DNA of 64,000 nucleotides from NCBI GenBank assembly GCA_947073645.1, contig CAMTMK010000006.1:1-64000 (forward strand). The letters run 5' to 3'. The position numbers were made by a program, and so were the translations under genes. The notes below the pieces were generated by a model that was given only the letters and a program-made list of their open reading frames with translations, was not told where the DNA came from and did not search any database. The stretch comes from an uncultured bacterium. Its GTDB lineage: Bacteria > Cyanobacteriota > Vampirovibrionia > Gastranaerophilales > Gastranaerophilaceae. Positions 55,690-63,841 of the stretch are shown in pieces (within the stretch, counting starts at the first letter, position 1; each line of letters begins with the position of its first letter).

Positions 55690-56506
55690 TACTTTGACGA
55701 AGTCTTGTTGTTCTGTTTTCGCTTAAGATATTTTTTAATTTCATAATACCTTGAGCGTGAAGCTGACAAACTCTGGACTCTGACATACTTATAGTTTCGC
55801 CGATTTCTTTTAACGTCATGTTTTCCTGATAGTAAAGAACCATGATAATTCTTTCGCGCTCAGGTAATCTTAATAAAGCTTTTTCAAGTTCTTGTTTAAC
55901 ATTCTTTTCTTCAGCTTGTTCTTGTGGATTAAGTTTATTAGTGTCTTCAATTGTGTCGATAATTTCTACACTGTCTTCATTTGAACCTTTTTTGTCGTAG
56001 ATTGAAGTCATGGTAGAATCTTCAGAAAGCAATTGAATAACTTTTTCCGGATCCATATCAATATATTGAGCAACTTCTTGAGTTGTCGGCATTCTGCCTA
56101 ACTCTTGCTTTAAATGTTCTTGAGCAGCTTTAATATTTTTGATTTTCTTTCTTACGCTTCTCGGTAAGAAGTCTTGTGCTCTGATTCTATCTAAAATTGC
56201 ACCTCTGATTCTGATAAGTGCATAAGTTTCAAAGCGTGTATTTTTTTGAGGTGAATATCTTTCAATAGCGTTGATTAAACCTTCAACACCATAACCTGCT
56301 ATGTCTTCAATAGAAATAGTTGCGGGCAGAGTAACTTTTACACGTCCGACGACGTATCTGATAAGGTAAATGTATTGAACAATAAGAACATCGCGGGCAG
56401 ATTTATTAGTCCTGTCGTTAAGGTAGTTCTCCCACAATGCGGTGAGTTCTTCTTCTGACATTCTTTTGATGTTATTGTATGATGTAAAATCAAAACTTTG
56501 ACTCAT
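55679..56506 (-). CDS. FliA/WhiG-type RNA polymerase sigma factor (sigma-28 family)
   Basis: 275 residues. Region 2 shows ENYLNDRTNKSARDVLIVQYIYLIRYVV and TISIEDIAGYGVEGLINAIERYSP, then TRFETYALIRIRGAILDRIRAQDFLPRS, the FliA-type 2.4/3.0 stretch. Region 4 has LPERERIIMVLYYQENMTLKEIGETISMSESRVCQLH. FliA members drive flagellar and chemotaxis genes, others sporulation or stress; no flagellar gene is in this window. GGGAAG precedes the ATG. Confidence 0.9.
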   Translation of the reverse strand: MSQSFDFTSYNNIKRMSEEELTALWENYLNDRTNKSARDVLIVQYIYLIRYVVGRVKVTLPATISIEDIAGYGVEGLINAIERYSPQKNTRFETYALIRIRGAILDRIRAQDFLPRSVRKKIKNIKAAQEHLKQELGRMPTTQEVAQYIDMDPEKVIQLLSEDSTMTSIYDKKGSNEDSVEIIDTIEDTNKLNPQEQAEEKNVKQELEKALLRLPERERIIMVLYYQENMTLKEIGETISMSESRVCQLHAQGIMKLKNILSENRTTRLRQSIIA

Positions 56507-56647
56507 AAACTTCCCAAATATTGTTCTTACATATCTATTCTATACAATATATGTTTTCCTGCATCATTTAAAAAGAGGAATTGTCGCAAAAATACTAAAG
56601 TGTATAGCGTAGCCTGCTGTACCTTCGCATTAAACGGTACCGCGTAC

Positions 56648-56672
56648 AAAAAAAAACGAGCCTTTCGGCCCG
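56648..56672 (-). terminator. Terminator downstream of cobO
   Basis: Read on the minus strand: CGGGCC-GAAA-GGCTCG followed by nine T. Confidence 0.8.
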
Positions 56673-56728
56673 CTATTTCATTTTCTGAAACAAAAAGGAT
56701 TTACATTAAAACTTTCCTCAAATCTCCC

Positions 56729-57262
56729 CTAATACTCAATACCCTGTCTAGCCATAACGCCCATATCGAAGTAGTGTTTGATGGGTTTCATCTCTGTAAC
56801 AAGATGTGCCATAGCTTTTAATTCAGGGTGAGCATAACGTCCGGTTAACACGATTTCAAGATTGTCAGGTTTATTAAGCAAAGCTTCTTTAACATCAGCA
56901 ACTTTAATCATGTTCATCGCCGTACAAATGTTAATTTCATCTAAAATAATTAGTTGATATTCTCCCGAGTTGATAGCGTTTTTCGCAAATTCCCAGCCCT
57001 TTTTAGCTTCTTTAAAGTCTTCCATACAAACATTATGAGAATAGCAGACTCTATCCATACCAAATTGAACTACATCAAGGTTTGGTAAGAATTTAGAAGA
57101 TGCTGCAAGTTCGCCATATGAAGTTGCACTGTCACCCTTTGTAAATTGGATAATAAGAACTTTCCATCCGTGTCCCAAAGCTCTGAGAGCCAAACCTAAA
57201 GATGCCGTAGTTTTTCCTTTGCCGTCGCCTGTATAAATTTGAATATAACCATGTTCTAACAC
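56729..57262 (-). CDS. cobO: Cob(I)yrinic acid a,c-diamide adenosyltransferase
   Basis: Adenosylates corrinoid, giving the coenzyme B12 form. 177 residues of the CobA/BtuR/CobO ATPase family. P-loop YTGDGKGKTTASLGLALRA at about 10-28, LIILDEIN near 104, and LTGRYAHPEL near 137. No other cobalamin gene or cobalamin riboswitch is visible around it, so it may serve scavenged corrinoids. Confidence 0.93.
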   Translation of the reverse strand: MLEHGYIQIYTGDGKGKTTASLGLALRALGHGWKVLIIQFTKGDSATSYGELAASSKFLPNLDVVQFGMDRVCYSHNVCMEDFKEAKKGWEFAKNAINSGEYQLIILDEINICTAMNMIKVADVKEALLNKPDNLEIVLTGRYAHPELKAMAHLVTEMKPIKHYFDMGVMARQGIEY

Positions 57263-57757
57263 TACTAACTACCTCCAAAAAAGTTCCTCTATCCTTATTT
57301 TAACGTATTGACCAAAGGGTTTAATCGTTCTAAGGGTGGATAAATCTATAAAACCAAGGATTTAATTCCTGTTCCCAAGATTTGTATATCCATAATAGGA
57401 TAAAACAAAAAAAAATAAATGTTTTTCTTACACTCCATGCCAATCTTTTTACAATTGAATTTTGTATAAATCTAAAGAATGACAGTTTGATTGAATTTAG
57501 GATAAAAAATTTCATTTTCTAAAAATTTACATAATTTTTGTAAACTAATTGTTAAAAATACTTGCATAGTTCCAAGATAGTCGTGAATTGTTCTTTTTAC
57601 CTTAATATTGAATTGTGAACATTGTTAATAAAAAGGGTATAATATAATTAGTCGAAATTTATAATGTTAACGATTGTAACAGATTTCTAAACATGTGAAA
57701 TCAGCCGTTTTTCAAAGCGTTTACATGTTTAAGAGAGTAAAAACGAGAGAGCGTATC
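57263..57757. other. Intergenic region with a promoter for the large coiled-coil protein
   Basis: 495 bases without a well-supported gene. A minus-strand frame of 61 codons (57330-57515) lacks an RBS. A TATAAT at 57638-57643 with TTGTGA 19 bases upstream (or a TATAAT at 57643-57648) is the best promoter for the gene at 57758. The region is very A+T-rich. I see no repeat or RNA gene. Confidence 0.45.
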
Positions 57758-59419
57758 ATGTCAGTTACAAGACCAGGAGTGCAAAAACTGAATATGCTAA
57801 ATGTATCATCGCCAAAAGCGGCGATAGCGGCTAATCTTGGTTCTGCAAGCCGCAGTACTGGTGTTTCTTACGGAATTTTTGCTCAACGTTCATTAACTGG
57901 TAGTGGAATTCATTTAAATAACAGAGCTTTTAATAGTGCATCAATCAGTGCTACTCGTCATGCATTGAATGATAACAGAACTGCATTATTTAACAATATT
58001 GGAGTTGCTCCTCACAGATGCAACAACAATAACGGCAACAATACTATGAATAAGTTCATGGCTGGTATGATGGCAATGAATATGATGGCACAATTAACAG
58101 CTAAAACTGTTCAAACTATTAATGAGGCAAAAGCTGGTGATGTTGATAAAACTACTAAGAAAACAACAAGTGTAACGAAAAATATGACTACAGGTAGTCC
58201 ATCAGACACTCCCGAAGTTCAAAAATCATTGAACGAAAGACTGAATGGGGCAGCAACATTTGCTGAAATTAACGGTGTTGAAAATGATTTAAGTACTAAA
58301 CTTAATGGTTTTGGTGCTGAATATGGCAAAATCGGTAAAAGTGAAAATGGCAATAGTTTAATTCAAGATACATTATCTGCAGAAAATGTTAAAGCCGGTC
58401 TACAATCAGCAGGAGTTGAAATTGATTATAGCAAACTTACATTAAGTAATATTACTTTGACTGATGCAAGTTCAATTGCAGATATTACAAAAAATGTTGG
58501 TCAGATAGATGCAGATAAGAAAGCTGTTGAAGATTTCCAAAATACACAAATTAAGCCGGCTATTGAATCTTGTAAAAACAGGATTGATGCTATTAGCACT
58601 GAAATTAGAGGTATAGATTCAAGCATTTCCAGATTGGAAGCCCAGAAAACAGGAGATGCTACTGCTGATAAATCTATAGACCAGCAAATTACAGAACTGA
58701 AAGAGAAAAAAGAACAATTAGAGGCTGAAAAAGCTAAGGTAGAAACTGCTAAAGAAACATTAGAAACTACCGTAAAACAACAAATTAATGATATTACTAC
58801 AGCATTGGAAGCTAAGAAAGATGAATTAAATGATTTGAAAAAGACAAAGTCTGAATTGATGGATAAGAAATATGATTTAGCCAAAGATCAAGATGAAAAG
58901 ATTACTAAAAATAAAACTAAAATGGATAAATTAAACAAAGAGATTGCAACACTTAGAAATCAAACTACTGATCCGAAAAAAGGTGCAGATAAACTTGAAA
59001 AATTAAATGCTAAAATAGGTGAATATAATGATCTTGTTGCAGAAATGAAAACTTTATATGCTTCATTGAAGGAAGCAGATGCAACTGAATTTACAAATAG
59101 TAAAAATCAGAAATATACTGTTAAAAATGGCAATGAAGATTCTAATTATACGACTGTTATTACTCCTGTTCCTATAAAAGGTGCCGGAAATGATACTGAA
59201 TTGACTGGTGATATTGCAAATGATAATGCTGTAATATTAGAAGCTATCGATAACTGTCAAAATGGTCAAGTAATTGATCTTGGTAATGCAACTTATACAA
59301 AAGGTGCTGATGGTAATTTTACTTCTGATTTAGGACAAATTTTTACTGCAAATCAGTTAAAACAAATTCATACACAAAATGAAATGAGTCCGATGAATAA
59401 ATTGTTTAAAGCTTCTTAA
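57758..59419 (+). CDS. Large Asn/Ser-rich coiled-coil protein of unknown function
   Basis: 553 residues from ATG 57758, preceded by GAGAGAG; in-frame starts at 57695 and 57725 lack an RBS. The N-terminal ~110 residues are Ser/Asn/Gly-rich (LNMLNVSSPKAAIAANLGS). A Met-rich hydrophobic patch (FMAGMMAMNMMAQLT) follows near 105. A long coiled coil fills about 255-450 (IDAISTEIRGIDSSISRLEAQ, EKKEQLEAEKAKVETAKETLE, KKDELNDLKKTKSELMDKK). A polar C-terminal part ends SPMNKLFKAS. No signal peptide and no family recognised; probably lineage-specific. Confidence 0.75.
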   Translation: MSVTRPGVQKLNMLNVSSPKAAIAANLGSASRSTGVSYGIFAQRSLTGSGIHLNNRAFNSASISATRHALNDNRTALFNNIGVAPHRCNNNNGNNTMNKFMAGMMAMNMMAQLTAKTVQTINEAKAGDVDKTTKKTTSVTKNMTTGSPSDTPEVQKSLNERLNGAATFAEINGVENDLSTKLNGFGAEYGKIGKSENGNSLIQDTLSAENVKAGLQSAGVEIDYSKLTLSNITLTDASSIADITKNVGQIDADKKAVEDFQNTQIKPAIESCKNRIDAISTEIRGIDSSISRLEAQKTGDATADKSIDQQITELKEKKEQLEAEKAKVETAKETLETTVKQQINDITTALEAKKDELNDLKKTKSELMDKKYDLAKDQDEKITKNKTKMDKLNKEIATLRNQTTDPKKGADKLEKLNAKIGEYNDLVAEMKTLYASLKEADATEFTNSKNQKYTVKNGNEDSNYTTVITPVPIKGAGNDTELTGDIANDNAVILEAIDNCQNGQVIDLGNATYTKGADGNFTSDLGQIFTANQLKQIHTQNEMSPMNKLFKAS

Positions 59420-59437
59420 GATATTTTTACAATAGCC

Positions 59438-59466
59438 TTTACATTTCGGAGTGAGTACGATATAAT
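59438..59466 (+). promoter_or_regulatory. Promoter of rimP-nusA
   Basis: TTTACA at 59438-59443, 17-base spacer, TATAAT at 59461-59466. Confidence 0.7.
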
Positions 59467-59493
59467 TTACACATAGGCAGTATTGCCACAGAC

Positions 59494-59522
59494 AAAAAGA
59501 ACGGGAACCCTCGTTCTTTTTT
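59494..59522 (+). terminator. Terminator-like hairpin in the rimP leader (candidate attenuator)
   Basis: AAAAGAACG-GGAACCCT-CGTTCTTTTTT, an intrinsic-terminator shape between the rimP promoter and the rimP ATG (59548). GGCAGTATTGCC, another small palindrome, lies just upstream at about 59477. Confidence 0.7.
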
Positions 59523-59547
59523 CACTTATATAAAGAGGTAGGTAAGC

Positions 59548-60030
59548 ATGAAACACGAAATTAACAGGCATGATATTTTGGAAAAGATTACTCCGCTAAT
59601 CGAAAATACCGCAATGCGTTTCGGATACATTCCTATCGAAATTGAGTTTGTTAAAGAAAATCACAGATGGTTCTTAAGGATTTACCTTTATTCTAAAGAA
59701 AAAGATGTTACCCTTGATGACTGTGAAAAGGTTACAAGAAGCTTGTCAGATTTTCTTGATGAACTTATCCCTGTTAAATACTACTTGGAAGTTTCTTCAC
59801 CAGGATTGGAACGTAAATTTAAGTCTGATAAAGAATTTACATATTTTAACGGCAGAAGAATAAGTTTAAAACTCAAAACTCCGCTTAAAGGCGAAGAAGA
59901 AAAAATATTTAAGGGCGAAATCCTTGATTTTAATGAAACTGAAGGTTTGAAATTTTTCCGTTTCGATGACGGTCAAGAGCTTCAAATCCCGCGAGATAAT
60001 ATACAATCAGCAAAACTATATATAGATTAA
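59548..60030 (+). CDS. rimP: Ribosome maturation factor RimP
   Basis: Needed for 30S maturation. 160 residues with the two-domain layout: LIENTAMRFGYIPIEIEFV, FLRIYLYS, LDDCEKVTRSLSDFLDE, and the signature YYLEVSSPGLERKFKSDKEF near 82-101, followed by an SH3-like C-terminal domain. AGAGGTAGG precedes the ATG. It forms the conserved rimP-nusA pair. Confidence 0.95.
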   Translation: MKHEINRHDILEKITPLIENTAMRFGYIPIEIEFVKENHRWFLRIYLYSKEKDVTLDDCEKVTRSLSDFLDELIPVKYYLEVSSPGLERKFKSDKEFTYFNGRRISLKLKTPLKGEEEKIFKGEILDFNETEGLKFFRFDDGQELQIPRDNIQSAKLYID

Positions 60031-60141
60031 GCGGATTTTCGGCAGGGCGCCGTGTGAGCAACGCGAACCCAGCCCGTAAGTTGGAGCAGGACGTTACTCC
60101 GGCGACAACCCGAATAATCGAAGACAGAAAGGAATAAAAAC
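60031..60141 (+). other. GC-rich spacer between rimP and nusA
   Basis: About 110 bases with high G+C (GGCAGGGCGCCGTGTGAGCA, AACGCGAACCCAGCCCG) and the inverted repeat GGAG-CAGGACGTTA-CTCC. No RBS-led ORF until nusA. It is a third example of a GC-rich insert between genes of an expression-machinery operon. Confidence 0.5.
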
Positions 60142-61374
60142 ATGATTAAAATTGGTACAGCGCTTTTTGAAGCGTGTGAAGAACTCGAAAGAGAAAGAGG
60201 TATATCCAAAGAAGTTTTAATAGCTTCTTTATGTGACGCTATGGTTGCAGCTTACAAAAAACACATGAGAATCGGTAAAGAAGTTACAAATATCGAAGCA
60301 ATTCTTGATGAACAATCAGGTGAAATCGGTGTTTTTAGTACAAAACTTGTTGTAGAAGAAGTTGAAGACCAAGATTTACAAATTTCATTAACAGATGCTC
60401 AAGAAATCGTTGAAGATGTTGAAGCTGGTGACGAAATTAAAATTGAAGTTACTCCGGAACAATTCGGACGTATTGCTGCTCAATCTGCAAAACAGGTTAT
60501 TACTCAACGTATTAGAGAAGCAGAAAGAAATCTTGTTTTAAATGAGTTCTTAGATAAAAAAGGTACATTGACAACAGGTATTATTCAACGCGTTGAAAAT
60601 AGAAACGTAATCGTTAATATCGGTAAAACTGATGCTATAATGCCTCAAAAAGAGCAAATTCCTGGTGAATATTATAAACCAGGTAACAGAATCAGAGTGT
60701 TTGTTCTTAATGTAAAAGAAACAACAAAATTGCCTCAGGTTATCGTGTCTCACGCTCATGCAGAAATCGTTAGAGAACTCTTTGAACTTGAAGTTCCCGA
60801 AATTGAAGACGGAATTGTTGAAATTAAGTCAATTTCTCGTGAAGCAGGCTACAGAACAAAAATCGCCGTTTGGTCAAATGACCCTGAAGTTGATAGTGTA
60901 GGTGCTTGTATAGGACCTCGCGGAAGCAGAATTCAGACAATTGTTTCTGAATTGAAAAATGAAAAAATCGATATTGTAAGATATTCTGAAGACCCTGTAG
61001 AATATATTGTTAACGCATTATCACCTGCACGAGTTGTATCTGTTGATATTCTTGCAAATGACGAATATGCTCAGGAAGCTATGGTTGTTGTTCCTGATGA
61101 CCAATTATCTTTAGCAATCGGCAGAGAAGGTCAGAACGTAAGGCTTGCTCACAAATTAACAAGCTGGAAGATAGATATTAAGAGTGTTTCTCAAATGGAA
61201 AAAGCAGAAGCTGCAAATTTCCGAAACTACGAAGAACCTGAATATCTTGAAGAAGCAGAAGAACAAGATGAACTTCAACAGGAAATTGAAGAAGAAATGA
61301 ATCAACAAGCTTATGATGAAGAAGATATTCAAGTTGAAGAAGAAATTGAAGAAGTTGAAGAAACAGAAGAATAA
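60142..61374 (+). CDS. nusA: Transcription termination/antitermination factor NusA
   Basis: 410 residues. N-terminal RNAP-binding domain (1-125), S1 domain (LTTGIIQRVENRNVIVNIGKTDAIMP near 140-165), and two KH domains (GACIGPRGSRIQTIVSEL near 255, and LAIGREGQNVRLAHKLT near 325). A very acidic Glu-rich tail follows (from about 355: EEAEEQDELQQEIEEEM). No additional C-terminal repeat domains, unlike E. coli. AAAGGAA precedes the ATG. Confidence 0.96.
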   Translation: MIKIGTALFEACEELERERGISKEVLIASLCDAMVAAYKKHMRIGKEVTNIEAILDEQSGEIGVFSTKLVVEEVEDQDLQISLTDAQEIVEDVEAGDEIKIEVTPEQFGRIAAQSAKQVITQRIREAERNLVLNEFLDKKGTLTTGIIQRVENRNVIVNIGKTDAIMPQKEQIPGEYYKPGNRIRVFVLNVKETTKLPQVIVSHAHAEIVRELFELEVPEIEDGIVEIKSISREAGYRTKIAVWSNDPEVDSVGACIGPRGSRIQTIVSELKNEKIDIVRYSEDPVEYIVNALSPARVVSVDILANDEYAQEAMVVVPDDQLSLAIGREGQNVRLAHKLTSWKIDIKSVSQMEKAEAANFRNYEEPEYLEEAEEQDELQQEIEEEMNQQAYDEEDIQVEEEIEEVEETEE

Positions 61375-61377
61375 TTA

Positions 61378-61402
61378 AGAGGCTCAAATGAGCCTCTTTT
61401 TT
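61378..61402 (+). terminator. Terminator of rimP-nusA
   Basis: AGAGGCTC-AAAT-GAGCCTCTTTTTT. Confidence 0.9.
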
Positions 61403-61410
61403 AACACTTG

Positions 61411-61438
61411 TTGACAAAAAAGTTTGAGCGAATATCAT
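61411..61438 (+). promoter_or_regulatory. Promoter of tuf
   Basis: Consensus TTGACA at 61411-61416 with TATCAT at 61433-61438 (16-base spacer). A TATAAT at 61440-61445 is 23 bases away, too far for the same -35. Confidence 0.6.
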
Positions 61439-61506
61439 ATATAATATGGCTTAAAATACCAAATTAGTATTGTAGTATAAAGTAGACAAAAAAGGAGATT
61501 AATCTC

Positions 61507-62715
61507 ATGGCAAGAGAAAAGTACGAACGTACCAAACCTCACGTTAACGTAGGTACAGTAGGCCACGTTGACCACGGTAAAACAACATTAACAGCAGCTA
61601 TCACAGCTGTATTGGCTGCTCAAGGCCAAGCTGCAATGAAAAAATTCGATGAAATCGACGCAGCTCCAGAAGAAAGAGCAAGAGGTATTACCATCTCTAC
61701 AGCTCACGTAGAATATGAAACAGAAGCAAGACACTATGCTCACGTTGACTGCCCGGGCCACGCTGACTATGTTAAAAACATGATTACAGGTGCAGCTCAA
61801 ATGGACGGCGCTATTCTTGTAGTTGCTGCAACTGACGGTGCTATGCCTCAAACTCGTGAACACATTCTACTTGCTCGTCAGGTTGGTGTTCCTAACTTAG
61901 TAGTATTCTTGAACAAATGTGATATGGTTGACGATCCTGAATTGTTAGAATTGGTTGAAATGGAAGTTCGTGAATTGTTGACTTCTTATGAATTCGACGG
62001 CGACAACATCCCATTCATCCACGGTTCTGCTTTGAAAGCTCTTGAAGCTGCTCAAGCTAACCCTTCAATCGCTCGCGGCGCTGACAAATGGGTTGACAAA
62101 ATTTGGGAATTGATGGATGCTATCGATTCTTACTTCCCAACTCCAGAACGTGATTTGGACAAACCATTCTTGATGCCTGTTGAAGACGTATTCTCAATCA
62201 CAGGTCGTGGTACAGTTGCAACTGGTAGAGTTGAACGTGGTATCGTTAAAGTTGGTGACGAAGTTGAATTAGTTGGTTTAGGCGAAACTAAGAAAACTAC
62301 AGTTACTGGTGTTGAAATGTTCAGAAAATCACTTGACCAAGGTCAAGCTGGTGACAACGTTGGTGCTTTGTTACGTGGTGTTGATAAAACTGAAATTCAA
62401 CGTGGTCAAGTATTGGCTAAACCTGGTTCAATTAAACCTCACACTAAATTCACAGCTAACGTTTACGTATTGACTAAAGAAGAAGGCGGACGTCACACTC
62501 CATTCTTCCCTGGTTACAGACCTCAGTTCTATATCAGAACAACTGACGTAACTGGTTCAATCAAATTCGAAGGTCAAATGGTAATGCCTGGTGATAACGT
62601 AGTTATGGAAGTTGAACTTATCGCTCCTGTAGCTATCGAAGAAGGTATGAGATTTGCTATCCGTGAAGGCGGTAGAACAGTTGGTGCCGGTGTTGTTGAC
62701 AAAATTATTGAATAA
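61507..62715 (+). CDS. tuf: Elongation factor Tu
   Basis: GTPase that delivers aminoacyl-tRNA to the ribosome. 402 residues. G1 GHVDHGKTT near 19-27, switch I with RGITI, G3 [12 protein letters not shown]4 NKCDMVDD, G5 GSALKALE; domains 2 and 3 are complete to [10 protein letters not shown]. Codon use appears biased toward C-ending codons relative to neighbours, as expected for high expression. It stands alone: no fusA, rpsL or rpsG beside it. Confidence 0.98.
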   Translation: MAREKYERTKPHVNVGTVGHVDHGKTTLTAAITAVLAAQGQAAMKKFDEIDAAPEERARGITISTAHVEYETEARHYAHVDCPGHADYVKNMITGAAQMDGAILVVAATDGAMPQTREHILLARQVGVPNLVVFLNKCDMVDDPELLELVEMEVRELLTSYEFDGDNIPFIHGSALKALEAAQANPSIARGADKWVDKIWELMDAIDSYFPTPERDLDKPFLMPVEDVFSITGRGTVATGRVERGIVKVGDEVELVGLGETKKTTVTGVEMFRKSLDQGQAGDNVGALLRGVDKTEIQRGQVLAKPGSIKPHTKFTANVYVLTKEEGGRHTPFFPGYRPQFYIRTTDVTGSIKFEGQMVMPGDNVVMEVELIAPVAIEEGMRFAIREGGRTVGAGVVDKIIE

Positions 62716-62739
62716 TTAAGTTAATAACTATATAAATTG

Positions 62740-62770
62740 AAAACGAGCTTGGAAACAGGCTCGTTTTTTA
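62740..62770 (+). terminator. Terminator of tuf
   Basis: AAAACGAGCTTG-GAAA-CAGGCTCGTTTTTT with a T run. Confidence 0.85.
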
Positions 62771-62771
62771 A

Positions 62772-62800
62772 TTGAAAAATTTATTTATATATGTTAAAAT
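62772..62800 (+). promoter_or_regulatory. Promoter of prepilin gene G
   Basis: TTGAAA at 62772-62777, 17-base spacer, TAAAAT at 62795-62800 with an upstream TG. It matches the gene C promoter in layout and nearly in sequence. Confidence 0.7.
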
Positions 62801-62822
62801 AGATATGTATAAAGGAGGATTT

Positions 62823-63584
62823 ATGAATAGTTTTATGAAAAATTGTAATTTCGGGGGGGGGGGCACTCTAAGCAAGCGTAGCCGCTTGACCCGCCACATT
62901 GGGTTTTGTAAAAATTTTAGCGGTGCATTTACCCTTGCAGAGGTATTGGTTACTTTGGGTATTATTGGTGTTGTGTCAGCAATGACTTTACCCACGCTTG
63001 TTAAAAATCATCAACGTCAAGTTTATGTAACTCAATTGCATAAAGTTTATAACGAAATATCGCAGGCGGTTGAACAGGTTATTACTGATAGTAATGCTGT
63101 ATCTTTAGGAGAATCAGAATTAGCCAAAAAAGAAATTGATGGTGCTGAATATTTTGTAAGAAATTATTTCAAGACATCTAAGATATGTAGTACTCGTAGT
63201 GCATCAGATTGTTTTGCTGACAGTTATAAGAATATTAATGGCGGAACTATTAGAATAAGGAGTTTTATTAATCCAAGTTCTGGCTATTGTGCTAGTGCAG
63301 TTTTATCAAATGGTGCTTCTGTTTATTTTATTTCAAATGGTCACAGATATTATAAAACAGGTTTTTATGTTGTTGTTGATGTTAATGGTAAGCAAGGCCC
63401 AAATATCTTAGGACGAGATTTGTTTGATTTTGTGATTGATGGTAATGGAACTATTTCTATTGATGGCAATGTAGATGAGCTTGCTTCTGATTTTTCAACA
63501 AATTGCGGAAGCACAACAACTAAATCTACATATGGTGCTTGTTTTGCCAAAATTTTGAATGACGGTTGGAAGATGGATTATTAA
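62823..63584 (+). CDS. Prepilin-like protein G (poly-G leader, in frame/ON)
   Basis: ATG 62823 follows AAAGGAGG. The leader MNSFMKNCNFGGGG continues through a Lys/Arg-rich insert (TLSKRSRLTRHIGFCKNFSGA) into FTLAEVLVTLGIIGVVSAMTLP, in frame with eleven G (62853-62863), so the gene is ON. The mature protein is closely related to A and C: KNHQRQVYVTQLHKVYNEI, DVNGKQGPNILGRD, and an end in WKMDY. The leader is about 17 residues longer than in C because of a GC-rich insert at about 62867-62923. Likely an exported pilin-like or pseudopilin subunit. Confidence 0.85.
   Translation: MNSFMKNCNFGGGGTLSKRSRLTRHIGFCKNFSGAFTLAEVLVTLGIIGVVSAMTLPTLVKNHQRQVYVTQLHKVYNEISQAVEQVITDSNAVSLGESELAKKEIDGAEYFVRNYFKTSKICSTRSASDCFADSYKNINGGTIRIRSFINPSSGYCASAVLSNGASVYFISNGHRYYKTGFYVVVDVNGKQGPNILGRDLFDFVIDGNGTISIDGNVDELASDFSTNCGSTTTKSTYGACFAKILNDGWKMDY
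62853..62863 (+). repeat. Homopolymer tract G11 in the leader of prepilin G
   Basis: Eleven G keep the frame open from ATG 62823; ten or twelve would close it. Confidence 0.9.
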
Positions 63585-63593
63585 TAAATATAC

Positions 63594-63620
63594 AAAAAGG
63601 ACTGCTATTAGCAGTCCTTT
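63594..63620. terminator. Terminator after prepilin G
   Basis: AAAAAGGACTGC-TATTA-GCAGTCCTTT between converging genes; short T run. Confidence 0.75.
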
Positions 63621-63659
63621 ACAACTTTTTTCCCCTATAAACCAAATATTTCCTTGACC

Positions 63660-63821
63660 TTATTTTGCAATTTTTATTGCTTCAAATTTGTTAGCTTCTT
63701 TTGATTTCTGTAAGTATTTAACTAATGATTTTGCTACCAATTCTGAACGTTTTTTATTTTCCCTATCTAAGATTTCAAAGTATTCGTCTAATGATGACAT
63801 TATATATTCTGTATTTTCCAT
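63660..63821 (-). CDS. Small protein downstream of the RHH gene, 53 aa
   Basis: Minus-strand frame from ATG 63821 (AAGGA upstream) to TAA 63660: MENTEYIMSSLDEYFEILD, then ENKKRSELVAKSLVKYLQK and a Lys-rich end. KKRSELVAKSLVKYL resembles the second helix of ribbon-helix-helix proteins, so it could be a shortened RHH relative. It lies 20 bases behind the RHH gene on the same strand and is probably in its operon. It is not a recognisable toxin. Confidence 0.6.
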   Translation of the reverse strand: MENTEYIMSSLDEYFEILDRENKKRSELVAKSLVKYLQKSKEANKFEAIKIAK

Positions 63822-63841
63822 TTTCCCCATCCTTTTATGTT

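Noticed and set aside
56729-57300. Cobalamin riboswitch upstream of cobO
   Set aside because: No B12-box-like sequence or extended structured leader is visible before the start.
57330-57515. Minus-strand frame of 61 codons upstream of the coiled-coil gene
   Set aside because: No RBS and composition typical of A+T-rich noncoding DNA read as Phe/Ile/Lys.
61411-61445. TTGACA with the consensus TATAAT at 61440 as the tuf promoter
   Set aside because: The spacing is 23 bases. TATCAT at 61433 gives 16 bases and is preferred, although a separate promoter using the TATAAT is possible.
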